A stretch of DNA of 64,000 nt from an uncultured Sunxiuqinia sp. (GTDB lineage: Bacteria > Bacteroidota > Bacteroidia > Bacteroidales > Prolixibacteraceae), in NCBI RefSeq assembly GCF_947495665.1, contig NZ_CANLZV010000003.1:283059-347058 (forward strand). The letters are read 5' to 3'. The translations under genes were made by a program, and so were the position numbers. The stretch's first letter is position 1. Every line of letters starts with the position of its first letter. The notes under the pieces were generated by a model. That model was not told the origin of the DNA. It ran no database searches and worked only from the letters and a program-made list of their open reading frames with translations. Shown here piece after piece: positions 30,311-38,302 of this stretch.

Positions 30311-31293
30311 TACTTCGTCCCTCCAAATCGTTTTGGTTTAATATATGCGTTAATGAGCGGCGTAAATCCATTCATGATCAGGATGGCGAAGGATATTCCT
30401 TCCGGGTAGGCTCCAAAGTTTCTGATTAAAACTGTCAGAACCCCGATTCCGACTCCAAAGATCAGTTGTCCCTTAACGGTCATGGGCGAGGTAACCATAT
30501 CCGTCGCCATAAAAATTGCGCCAAGCATAGCTCCACCGGTCAGCAGGTGGAAAACCGGTTCGATAAAGTTTTCGGGATTCAGCATCCACAAGGCTCCCTG
30601 GAAAATAAAAATGGTTCCCAATACGAAGACGGGGATGTGCCAGGTAATAACTTTTTTCCAGACCATATAAGCAAATCCCAGCAACAGAAACAGGGCTGAA
30701 ATTTCACCAAGCGAACCCGGCATGTTTCCATACAGCAAATCCATGTTGGATGGCAGGTTTAGCATAACTTCGCTTACCGGCTGCCCTGCTTTTACACCTT
30801 CTTTTAAAAGTGCCAAAGGGGTAGCTGTCGTTAAAGCGTCAACAGCAGCATGTTGGGTTACCGGCCAACTGGTCATGTGCACCGGAAAAGAAATCAGCAA
30901 AAACACGCGGCCAACCAAAGCCGGGTTAAACGGATTGTTTCCCAAACCTCCGAAGGATAGTTTTCCAACACCAATAGCAACAAGGGCTCCAACGATAATC
31001 ATCCAGGAGGGAAGACTTGCCGGAACGTTAAAGGCTAAAAGGATGCCGGTAAGTGCGGCTGAACCATCGGTAATTTGCGGGACTTCTTTTAACAGAAATT
31101 TCTGAATCAGAAATTCGAAGGCCATACATGCGGCAACAGCTAAAAGTGTAACGCGAATGGCTTCGAAGCCAAACATAAAAACGGACCAGGCTAAGGCCGG
31201 CACCAGTGCCAGAAGTACCCGGTACATAATTTTATTCACCGAATCGCTGGTATGAACGTGCGGTGAAGGTGATATTGTTAGCAATTTACTCAT
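30310..31293 (-). CDS. rnfD: Rnf complex membrane flavoprotein subunit D
   Basis: 327 aa, NqrB/RnfD family with about nine to ten membrane segments. Starts SPSPHVHTSDSVNKIMYRVL, the family N-terminus. The covalent FMN Thr is expected in VDALTTATPLALL (about 150-160). GGLGNNPFNPALVGRVFLL is a conserved loop. It follows rnfC by 36 bases. No strong Shine-Dalgarno sequence. Confidence 0.95.
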   Translation of the reverse strand: MSKLLTISPSPHVHTSDSVNKIMYRVLLALVPALAWSVFMFGFEAIRVTLLAVAACMAFEFLIQKFLLKEVPQITDGSAALTGILLAFNVPASLPSWMIIVGALVAIGVGKLSFGGLGNNPFNPALVGRVFLLISFPVHMTSWPVTQHAAVDALTTATPLALLKEGVKAGQPVSEVMLNLPSNMDLLYGNMPGSLGEISALFLLLGFAYMVWKKVITWHIPVFVLGTIFIFQGALWMLNPENFIEPVFHLLTGGAMLGAIFMATDMVTSPMTVKGQLIFGVGIGVLTVLIRNFGAYPEGISFAILIMNGFTPLINAYIKPKRFGGTK

Positions 31294-31329
31294 CTCTTGT
31301 TGATCAGAATTATGAATTTTACTTACGAA

Positions 31330-32661
31330 TTAGTTTTTTCTTGAGCGAATGATGGAACCCACTTTGCCTTTTCCCAGGCGGATATAATCCAGCAGAGGAC
31401 GATCAGCCGGGCAAGTATAGCTGCATGAACCACATTCGATACAATCCATGATGTGCTGTTCTTCTGCTTTCTCCCACAGCTTTTTATCAGAAACAGTCAT
31501 CAGGTAATAGGGCTCAAGACCCATCGGGCAAACCGTAACACAGCGGGTACAACGGATGCAGGTTTTCATCTGTTCCCGTTTGGCTTCCTTGTCCTGCATG
31601 ATCAGGATTCCTGATGTTCCTTTCGTTACCGGAACAGTTGTGGAAGCAATGGCTTTTCCCATCATTGGGCCACCACTGATAATTTTTCCGGCATCTTCAG
31701 GAAGTCCGCCTGCCGCATCAATCAGCTCCTGAACGGGTGTTCCGATGCGTACTAAAAAGTTAGAAGGCTTGGCTACCGATTTTCCGGTGATGGTCACCAC
31801 GCGTTCAACCAGCGGTTTATTTTTCTGAACGGCTTCATACACAGCCAGGGCTGTGCCTACGTTGTTAACCACAGCGCCAACAGCAATGGGAAGTGCGCCA
31901 GAGGGTACTTCGCGGCCGGTAACTGCTTTGATTAATTGTTTTTCACCGCCTTGTGGGTATTTTACTTTCAAAGGAACCACTTCGATGGATGCATCCGAAG
32001 CCGTTAGTTTTTGAAGGTGAGCAATGGCATCGGGCTTATTGTTTTCAATACCGATGTAAGCTTTTTTGACTTCTAGTGCGCACATCAATAGGCGAATTCC
32101 AACCAGCAGTTCCGGTGCTTTTTCCAGCATCACCCGGTGATCCGAGGTCAGGTAAGGTTCGCACTCTACGCCATTGATCAGCAGCATTTCGGCAGTCATG
32201 CCTTGTGGTGGCATCAGTTTTACGTGGGTAGGGAAGGTGGCTCCTCCTAAGCCCACAATTCCGGCTGCATTAATTTTATCAATGATTTTCTTGCTGTCTG
32301 CTTCAAATTTTTCAACCAGCTTATCTGAAGTGTCAATGCCTTCCGCCCATTCGTCGCCTTCCACATCAATAAAAATGCCTTGCTTGGGATAGCCGGAGCT
32401 ATCGGGCGACAAATCAATTTTTTTGACGGTTCCGGAAACGGATGAGTGAATGTTGGCAGAAACAAATCCCCCGGACTGGGCAATGAGTTGTCCTGCTTTC
32501 ACTTGATCGCCTTTTTTAACCAGGGCTTGTGCTGGTGCTCCAATATGCTGGGCTACGGGGATAAAAACGCTTTTGGGCAAAGCCAGTTTTTCAATGGCTT
32601 TGTCGGCTGAAAGTTTATTTTCTGCCGGATGAACCCCGCCGAGTTTGAATGTTTTTAACAC
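31330..32661 (-). CDS. rnfC: Rnf complex iron-sulfur / NADH-binding subunit C
   Basis: 443 aa, the cytoplasmic subunit that exchanges electrons with NAD+. N-terminal barrel-sandwich part (GGVHPAENK), flavin/NADH region with GLGGATFPTHVKL and NGVECEPYLTSDHRVM, and two ferredoxin motifs near the C-terminus: CIRCTRCVTVCPMGLEP and CIECGSCSYTCPADRPLL. The start codon is GTG with AGGAGG five bases upstream; no in-frame ATG lies near. It begins 14 bases after rnfB. Confidence 0.95.
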   Translation of the reverse strand: MLKTFKLGGVHPAENKLSADKAIEKLALPKSVFIPVAQHIGAPAQALVKKGDQVKAGQLIAQSGGFVSANIHSSVSGTVKKIDLSPDSSGYPKQGIFIDVEGDEWAEGIDTSDKLVEKFEADSKKIIDKINAAGIVGLGGATFPTHVKLMPPQGMTAEMLLINGVECEPYLTSDHRVMLEKAPELLVGIRLLMCALEVKKAYIGIENNKPDAIAHLQKLTASDASIEVVPLKVKYPQGGEKQLIKAVTGREVPSGALPIAVGAVVNNVGTALAVYEAVQKNKPLVERVVTITGKSVAKPSNFLVRIGTPVQELIDAAGGLPEDAGKIISGGPMMGKAIASTTVPVTKGTSGILIMQDKEAKREQMKTCIRCTRCVTVCPMGLEPYYLMTVSDKKLWEKAEEQHIMDCIECGSCSYTCPADRPLLDYIRLGKGKVGSIIRSRKN

Positions 32662-32675
32662 GATGGCCTCCTATT

Positions 32676-33602
32676 TTAATCTAAGTTTTCGGTTTTCTTT
32701 TCTTCAGAAGCAGTACTTTCTGGTTTGACAACTGCTTCCTTCTTTACTGCCGGCTTAGGGGGCAGGTCTGTTTTTATTTTGCGAGGTGGGAACCCTACTT
32801 CAATTATGGCATTGGTAGGACATTCAACCACACATTTACGGCACAATTTACACTTGTCTGAATCGATGAAAGCCAAGTTGTTGTTCATGGTAATCGCATC
32901 GAAGGGACAAACTTTAAAACACTTGGAACAGCCAATACAGGCCACTGCACAGGATTTTTTGGCTACGCCGCCTTTGTCTTCATTTCTGCAGGAAACAAAA
33001 ATTTTCCGGTCTTTGGGGCCCCGTTTTCTGAGCTCAATCAGCGTTTTCGGACAAGCTTCCACACAGGCACCGCAAGCGATACACTTGTCGTCAACAACTT
33101 CCGGCAAGCCGGTTTCGGGATTCATGTGCAAGGCGTCAAAGTCGCAGGCAGCAACACAGTCGCCATGGCTCAGGCAGCCAAACTGGCATCCGGTATCGCC
33201 ACTGTACAGCGAAGCGGCTGCAGCACAAGAAGAGGCTCCATCGTACTGGTTGGTCTTCGGACGATGTTCACAGCTCCCGTTGCATCGAACAACGGCTACA
33301 CGAGGATCCTGCTGAACGGCTTCAAGTCCCAGTACACCGGCTACATCGCCCATGCAATCGTTTCCACCAACGGGACAAAAAAGATCCGACAAGTCGTTTT
33401 CTTTCACACAGGCTTCGGCAAAAGCCCGGCAGCCTGCGTACCCACATCCGCCGCAATTTGCGCCGGGGAGTGCGTTTTCAACTTCATCGATCCGTGGATC
33501 TTCGTATACTTTAAACTTTTGAGCAACAAAGTACAAAATGACAGCAGCCAAAATGCCAATCGCACTCAAAGCAATCATGGTATAAATAATCGTATCACTC
33601 AT
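32676..33602 (-). CDS. rnfB: Rnf complex ferredoxin-like subunit B, long form
   Basis: 308 aa. An N-terminal membrane helix, then the four-Cys Fe-S domain (NCGGCGYAGCRAFAEAC, about 48-65), then several ferredoxin-type motifs: CLSHGDCVAACDFDALHM, CIACGACVEACPKTL, CIGCSKCFKVCPFDAITM and CKLCRKCVVECPTNAI. This is the long, multi-cluster RnfB of anaerobes, not the 190-aa enterobacterial form. It receives electrons from ferredoxin. The C-terminal tail is Lys/Pro/Glu rich. It starts two bases after the rseC stop. Confidence 0.95.
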   Translation of the reverse strand: MSDTIIYTMIALSAIGILAAVILYFVAQKFKVYEDPRIDEVENALPGANCGGCGYAGCRAFAEACVKENDLSDLFCPVGGNDCMGDVAGVLGLEAVQQDPRVAVVRCNGSCEHRPKTNQYDGASSCAAAASLYSGDTGCQFGCLSHGDCVAACDFDALHMNPETGLPEVVDDKCIACGACVEACPKTLIELRKRGPKDRKIFVSCRNEDKGGVAKKSCAVACIGCSKCFKVCPFDAITMNNNLAFIDSDKCKLCRKCVVECPTNAIIEVGFPPRKIKTDLPPKPAVKKEAVVKPESTASEEKKTENLD

Positions 33603-33604
33603 AA

Positions 33605-34021
33605 TTATTGTAAAGGCTTGATTTCAAATTCAAAGCTTTTGCGAATTCTGTTTCTCGTAAAATAAAGGATTAAATAATACGGAATAAGAATTGACAGCGA
33701 AAGCAATCCACTGATTCCCTCGCTAAACTGCAAACTGGTCAGTGTAATTAATACAATCATAATTAGTAGGAAGGGGAGGAGGTAGCCATAAAAAAGGGCT
33801 TTGAACCCCTGAGAGGTTTTGCCCACCACTTCAACGGTTTGGCCCACATGGAATTCGCCCGAAAAATGATTGATTTCTATTTCTTTTTCTTTCATGTCAG
33901 CGGCAGAACACATGCCTTTGGCATGACAGGCAGAGCAGGCTGACTCGTTGATAATCTCAACAAGAATTCGTTGAGCAGAAAGTGCTTTAATAATTCCTTT
34001 GTGTGAAATTTCTCCTGACAT
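33605..34021 (-). CDS. rseC: RseC/MucC-family protein, first gene of the rnf operon
   Basis: 138 aa. N-terminal soluble part with three close Cys (CSACHAKGMCSAADM, about 29-43), a small beta domain (VGQTVEVV), then two membrane helices (LFYGYLLPFLLIMIVLITL and the one near 110). This is the SoxR-reducing/RseC family, which in E. coli works with Rsx (Rnf) to reduce SoxR. Its place two bases before rnfB agrees. No soxR is in the window. Confidence 0.9.
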   Translation of the reverse strand: MSGEISHKGIIKALSAQRILVEIINESACSACHAKGMCSAADMKEKEIEINHFSGEFHVGQTVEVVGKTSQGFKALFYGYLLPFLLIMIVLITLTSLQFSEGISGLLSLSILIPYYLILYFTRNRIRKSFEFEIKPLQ

Positions 34022-34051
34022 CTTTTCTACTTCCTAGCATATTTATGACTG

Positions 34052-34059
34052 CAAAACTA
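34052..34059 (-). promoter_or_regulatory. -7 box for the rseC-rnf operon
   Basis: TAGTTTTG on the minus strand, 30 bases before the rseC ATG. No well-placed -33 element. Confidence 0.4.
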
Positions 34060-34323
34060 AAGATGTTTAGATAACTCGGTCCCTACTTTAAATCATTTTT
34101 AAAACATCAACTCCTATTTATATTTATTTTAAATAATTGTCATTTATAGGTGTCTTGGATCTGATTGACTATCAGTATTATGAAGAGGTGTATGACAAAG
34201 ATCATTGTTTTCTGCCATCTGGAGATGGCAGTGTTTTGCCGATAAATTAATCTCTGTTTTGCAATGTGGCGGTATTTTTAGCGTGCCTGATAAGCAAAAA
34301 AAAGCAAAAGCTGTTAACTAATC
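34060..34323. other. Intergenic stretch between recG and the rnf operon
   Basis: No gene is supported. It contains one perfect 8-bp hairpin (34212-34231, loop TGGA) without a T-run, so its role is unclear; it might be a processing or weak termination site after recG. Confidence 0.35.
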
Positions 34324-36423
34324 TTAGCTAATTACGCTCCAATTGAACTCGGCATTCTTCATTTTTAGGTAGTGATAACGAAGCAATTTGTTCTCTTCTT
34401 TTTCCAATCGGGGGTCATCCTCTAGGATCTCGCTGGCAATCATTCGCGCTACACGTAAAATTTCACCGTCTTTTCCCAGATTGGCAATATTCAGGTTAAC
34501 ACCCAAGCCACTTTGCTGCGTGCCTTCAATATCGCCAGGCCCTCTTAGCTGAAGATCCACTTCGGCAATTTCAAAACCATCATTGGTTCGTACCATGGTT
34601 TCGAGCCGTTTGCGGCTTTCATTGCTAATTTTGTAGGACGACATCAGCAGGCAGTAGGATTGCGAGGCTCCACGTCCAACACGCCCGCGAAGCTGGTGAA
34701 GCTGAGACAGACCAAAGCGTTCAGCACTCTCAATCACCATCACCGAGGCATTTGGAACATCAACGCCTACTTCAATAACGGTGGTGGCCACCATGATTTG
34801 TGTTTTGCCTTCTTTAAAAAGTTGCATTTCAGCCTCTTTTTCGGCGGGCTTCATGCGCCCGTGAACCATGCTAAGCTTGTATCGGGGGAAAACCTCTTGC
34901 ATTAGTTCATAGCCGTCCTCCAGATTTTTGTAATCCATCTTTTCCGACTCGCTGATGAGCGGATAAACAATGTAGGCTTGCCGACCGGCATCGATTTGCG
35001 AGCGAATAAATTGATAGACTTCTTTCCGGCGATTTTCAAAAAAGTGCTTGGTTGAGATGGGTTTACGTCCTGGTGGTAGCTCATCAATAACCGAAACATC
35101 CAGATCACCATAAAGGGTCATGGACAGGGTTCGGGGAATTGGAGTGGCAGTCATCACCAAAATATGAGGCGGAATGCCGGCATTTTTTTTCCATAGCTTG
35201 GCGCGTTGGGCCACGCCAAAGCGGTGCTGCTCATCGATGATGACCAAACCTAGTTGGTTAAAACTAACAGAATCTTCAATCAGTGCGTGCGTGCCAATCA
35301 GCAATTGAAGTTCGCCGCTTGCAAGTTGCTCGTGAATGACCTGGCGTTCCCGTTTTTTGGTCGATCCGGTTAATAAGGCGATGTTGACCCCCAGTCCATC
35401 AAGCATTTTTTGGATGGTGTTGAAATGCTGAATGGCCAGAATTTCTGTCGGAGCCATTAAGCTGGCCTGGAATCCATTGTCGAAGGCCAGCAGCGCCACC
35501 ATAAGGGCGACCAGTGTTTTGCCACTGCCCACATCGCCTTGCAGCAGTCGGTTCATTTGTTTACCGGAGCCAAGATCCTTGCGGATCTCTTTTACAACTT
35601 TCTTTTGAGCACCGGTCAGTTCAAAGGGCAGGTTGTTGGCATAAAAATGGTTAAAGTTGTAGCCTACCTTTGAGAAGACAAAGCCTTTAAAGGCTTCCAG
35701 CCGACGGTGTTTTAGACTGATAATTTTTAGTTCAATGTAAAAAAGCTCTTCAAACTTGAGCCGAAAAGTGGCTTTTTGCAGCAAGTGAGTACTTTCTGGA
35801 AAATGAATTTGATGGAGCGCATCGCTGAGGCTCATCAGCTTTAAAGGTGCCTTGATTTTCTCGGGCAAGGTTTCATAAATCTTTCCCTGAATTTGATTGG
35901 CCAGACTAAACTGAATTTTATTTAAAGCGTTGGTATTCAGAAAACGCTTTTTGAGCTTTTCTGTGGTGTTGTAAAATGCCTGAAGAACACCAGTTTTAAA
36001 TTGCTCACTTTGGCGGTCTTCCACTTCGGGATGAATGATGTTGACCCGGCCGCTAAACACAGATGGCTTACCAAAGACCACATAGGTTTTTCCGGGGACC
36101 AGGTTTTCCAAAATATATTTAGTCCCTTGAAACCAAATTAAATCCATGCTGCCTGTTTCGTCATAAAAAACGGCACTCAGGCGTTGTTTCCTTCCTTCGC
36201 CTAAAAGCTTAAACGAACGAATTTTTCCTTTGACCTGGATGTAGGCCTGGTCGGCACGTACTTCGGCAATCTGGTGAAAGCGCGTCCGGTCAATATAACG
36301 ATAAGGGAAATAATAAAGCAGGTCGCGAAACGAACGAATACCCAGCTCTTTGTTAAGTAGTTCTGCTCGTTTGGGGCCTACTCCCGGCAAAAATTTAATG
36401 TCTTGATCTAAATACTCAGGCAT
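34324..36423 (-). CDS. recG: ATP-dependent DNA helicase RecG
   Basis: 699 aa, normal RecG length. It remodels stalled forks and Holliday junctions. Wedge/OB domain in the first third (ITS: IKFLPGVGPKRAELL, YPFYR-like YYFPYRYIDRT), then helicase motifs: LLQGDVGSGKTLVAL (Walker A), MAPTEILAIQHF, LVIIDEQHRFGV (DEQH box), TATPIPRTLSM, ATTVIEVGVDVPNAS and QLRGRVGRG. The start agrees with the family N-terminus. The gene is alone between a divergent ABC gene and the rnf operon. Confidence 0.97.
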   Translation of the reverse strand: MPEYLDQDIKFLPGVGPKRAELLNKELGIRSFRDLLYYFPYRYIDRTRFHQIAEVRADQAYIQVKGKIRSFKLLGEGRKQRLSAVFYDETGSMDLIWFQGTKYILENLVPGKTYVVFGKPSVFSGRVNIIHPEVEDRQSEQFKTGVLQAFYNTTEKLKKRFLNTNALNKIQFSLANQIQGKIYETLPEKIKAPLKLMSLSDALHQIHFPESTHLLQKATFRLKFEELFYIELKIISLKHRRLEAFKGFVFSKVGYNFNHFYANNLPFELTGAQKKVVKEIRKDLGSGKQMNRLLQGDVGSGKTLVALMVALLAFDNGFQASLMAPTEILAIQHFNTIQKMLDGLGVNIALLTGSTKKRERQVIHEQLASGELQLLIGTHALIEDSVSFNQLGLVIIDEQHRFGVAQRAKLWKKNAGIPPHILVMTATPIPRTLSMTLYGDLDVSVIDELPPGRKPISTKHFFENRRKEVYQFIRSQIDAGRQAYIVYPLISESEKMDYKNLEDGYELMQEVFPRYKLSMVHGRMKPAEKEAEMQLFKEGKTQIMVATTVIEVGVDVPNASVMVIESAERFGLSQLHQLRGRVGRGASQSYCLLMSSYKISNESRKRLETMVRTNDGFEIAEVDLQLRGPGDIEGTQQSGLGVNLNIANLGKDGEILRVARMIASEILEDDPRLEKEENKLLRYHYLKMKNAEFNWSVIS

Positions 36424-36427
36424 GAAG

Positions 36428-36435
36428 CAAAGATA
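36428..36435 (-). promoter_or_regulatory. -7 box very close to the recG start
   Basis: TATCTTTG on the minus strand, only four bases before the recG ATG. If used, the transcript would start at or near the ATG (leaderless). No -33 element at the right distance. Confidence 0.25.
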
Positions 36436-36670
36436 AAAAACAAATACCAGCAGCGAATAACCCTATAAAAAGTAGTTATTAAGATTATTCTGTTTGTAAA
36501 ACGAAATTAATTGCATGGTTTTTGTATGATCGTGAATTTAATCATGATTTATGAAAATCAAAAATACTTTCGTTAAGTGAAAATCTAGGACTATATCCCT
36601 ATATTTACGAATCCAATGACGAATAAACGATAATTTTCCTAATTAAATACTGAAAGCTCAATTCTAAAAA

Positions 36671-37369
36671 ATGAAACAAGTAATCAACCTTACCGACATT
36701 GTCAAAAACTATAAAGTAGGGACACAAGTGGTGCGTGCTTTGCGTTCCGTCAGTCTCACAATCAACGAGGGCGAATATGTGGCCATCATGGGGGCATCGG
36801 GCTCCGGAAAATCAACGCTGATGAATGTAATTGGCTGTTTGGACACTCCAACAAGCGGAAAATATGTTTTGAACGGGCACAATGTTAGCGATTTGACCGA
36901 TGACCAGTTGGCTGTAATTCGGAATCGGGAAATCGGCTTTATCTTTCAAACATTTAACCTGTTGCCGCGAAGTACGGCCTTGGATAACGTGATGTTGCCT
37001 TTAATTTACTCCGGGGTTAAGAAACAAGAAAGACAGGAACGAGGAACGAAAATATTGACTGATGTGGGCCTGGCTGACCGGATTGAGCATAAACCCAACG
37101 AATTGTCGGGGGGACAGCGGCAGCGTGTGGCTGTGGCCCGAGCGCTAATTAATAAACCTGCTATTTTGTTGGCTGATGAGCCAACAGGGAATCTGGACTC
37201 TAAAATTTCAGAAGAAATTATGCAGCTTTTTGCCGATATTCACCAAAAAGGCAATACGCTGATTGTGGTCACTCACGAGGAAGATATTGCCTTGCATGCT
37301 CATCGGATTATTCGTTTGAAAGATGGGCAGATTGAATCAGATGAAGTTAACCCAAATCCTGTAATTTGA
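36671..37369 (+). CDS. ABC transporter ATP-binding protein (MacB/LolD family)
   Basis: 232 aa. Walker [10 protein letters not shown] (about 41-49), Q-loop [13 protein letters not shown], signature [12 protein letters not shown], Walker [15 protein letters not shown] and switch His in VVTHEEDIA. The [12 protein letters not shown] stretch and size match MacB/LolD ATPases that power export or lipoprotein release with FtsX-like permeases. No permease gene is adjacent: the next gene is the cobalamin adenosyltransferase, overlapped by one base. Its permease must be elsewhere. Confidence 0.92.
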   Translation: MKQVINLTDIVKNYKVGTQVVRALRSVSLTINEGEYVAIMGASGSGKSTLMNVIGCLDTPTSGKYVLNGHNVSDLTDDQLAVIRNREIGFIFQTFNLLPRSTALDNVMLPLIYSGVKKQERQERGTKILTDVGLADRIEHKPNELSGGQRQRVAVARALINKPAILLADEPTGNLDSKISEEIMQLFADIHQKGNTLIVVTHEEDIALHAHRIIRLKDGQIESDEVNPNPVI

Positions 37370-37932
37370 TGGATAAAGAAATTCGAATATATACAAAAAC
37401 CGGCGATGATGGCACTACTGGTCTTATCGGTGGAGCCCGGGTGAAAAAATACGATGTTCGCCTGGAAGCCTACGGGACCGTAGATGAGTTGAATAGTTAC
37501 CTGGGGCTAATTGTTGCCATGGGGATTGATGAGCATGCGCAGGCGATTTTAAAGCAGATTCAGTCCTTGCTGTTTTCAGTAGGGGCTCAATTGGCTACCG
37601 ATGATTCAGCGGCTGATTTCAGAAATCAGATTCCCTGCAAAGATTCAGATATTGCTTTGCTGGAAAATGAGATGGATGAGATGTTTAAGGTGCTGCCCAA
37701 ACTGAGTCAGTTTATACTTCCTGGCGGAAGTCCGGCAGCAGCGCATGCGCAGATTGCAAGAACCATTTGCCGAAGGGCAGAACGGCGTATTATTGAGCTA
37801 TCTGAAAAAACAGATGTCAATAAAAACCTGATAAAATTCATAAATCGCCTTTCAGACTACCTTTTTGTGCTCGGACGCAAGATCTCATTTGATGATCAGG
37901 TGCCTGAAAATACCTGGAATTCGGGAGTTTGA
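37369..37932 (+). CDS. PduO-type ATP:cob(I)alamin adenosyltransferase
   Basis: 187 aa from the ATG at 37369, which overlaps the stop of the ABC gene by one base (TGATG). It moves the adenosyl group of ATP to cob(I)alamin, making coenzyme B12. Motifs: IYTKTGDDGTTGLIGGARV (ATP-binding N-terminus), AYGTVDELNSYLG, RTICRRAERRIIEL and FINRLSDYLFVLGR. It serves B12-dependent enzymes such as methylmalonyl-CoA mutase, which are not in this window. Translational coupling to an unrelated ATPase is notable but may be only compaction. Confidence 0.94.
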   Translation: MDKEIRIYTKTGDDGTTGLIGGARVKKYDVRLEAYGTVDELNSYLGLIVAMGIDEHAQAILKQIQSLLFSVGAQLATDDSAADFRNQIPCKDSDIALLENEMDEMFKVLPKLSQFILPGGSPAAAHAQIARTICRRAERRIIELSEKTDVNKNLIKFINRLSDYLFVLGRKISFDDQVPENTWNSGV

Positions 37933-38021
37933 GCAAAACTCATTTTTTCTTAGGTATTGCTGTAATTTTTTATATATTCGCAAAATCAAAAAAAAGAATC
38001 AAAACTAAAATTCCTTCGAAT

Positions 38022-38243
38022 ATGTACTGGACATTAGAATTAGCTTCGAAATTAGAGGATGCACCTTGGCCTGCAAGCAAGGATGAGTTGATCGACTATG
38101 CAATGAGATCAGGAGCACCACTAGAAGTGATTGAAAACTTGCAGGATATTGAAGACGAAGGGGAGATATACGAAAGTATTGAAGATATTTGGCCGGATTA
38201 TCCCAGCAAAGATGACTTTTTCTTCAATGAGGACGAGTATTAA
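38022..38243 (+). CDS. Small acidic DUF2795-family protein
   Basis: 73 aa from the ATG at 38022 (MYWTLELASKLEDAPWP). The upstream extension has poor coding character. The segment WPASKDELIDYAMRSGAPLEVIENLQDI resembles DUF2795, a short helical module; the rest is acidic (IWPDYPSKDDFFFNEDEY). Function unknown. It follows the adenosyltransferase by 89 bases, with a weak TATATTCG at 37973, and ends in the terminator 38263-38302. Confidence 0.8.
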   Translation: MYWTLELASKLEDAPWPASKDELIDYAMRSGAPLEVIENLQDIEDEGEIYESIEDIWPDYPSKDDFFFNEDEY

Positions 38244-38262
38244 TTGATTTTCAAGCAAGTGA

Positions 38263-38302
38263 AAAAACAAATAGCAAGGCTTAAGCCTTGCTATTTGTTT
38301 TT
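38263..38302. terminator. Bidirectional terminator between the DUF2795 gene and the OstA-like gene
   Basis: An 18-bp perfect inverted repeat (arms 38263-38280 and 38285-38302, loop TTAA) with A-run and T-run on its flanks. It lies between convergent genes, and the stop codon of the OstA-like gene (38291-38293) sits inside one arm. Confidence 0.85.

Noticed and set aside
34212..34231. Perfect 8-bp hairpin between recG and rseC as an intrinsic terminator
   Set aside because: No T-run on either strand.
34180..34245. 21-codon ORF in the recG-rseC gap
   Set aside because: Short, no promoter or ribosome-binding site, overlaps the hairpin; nothing supports translation.
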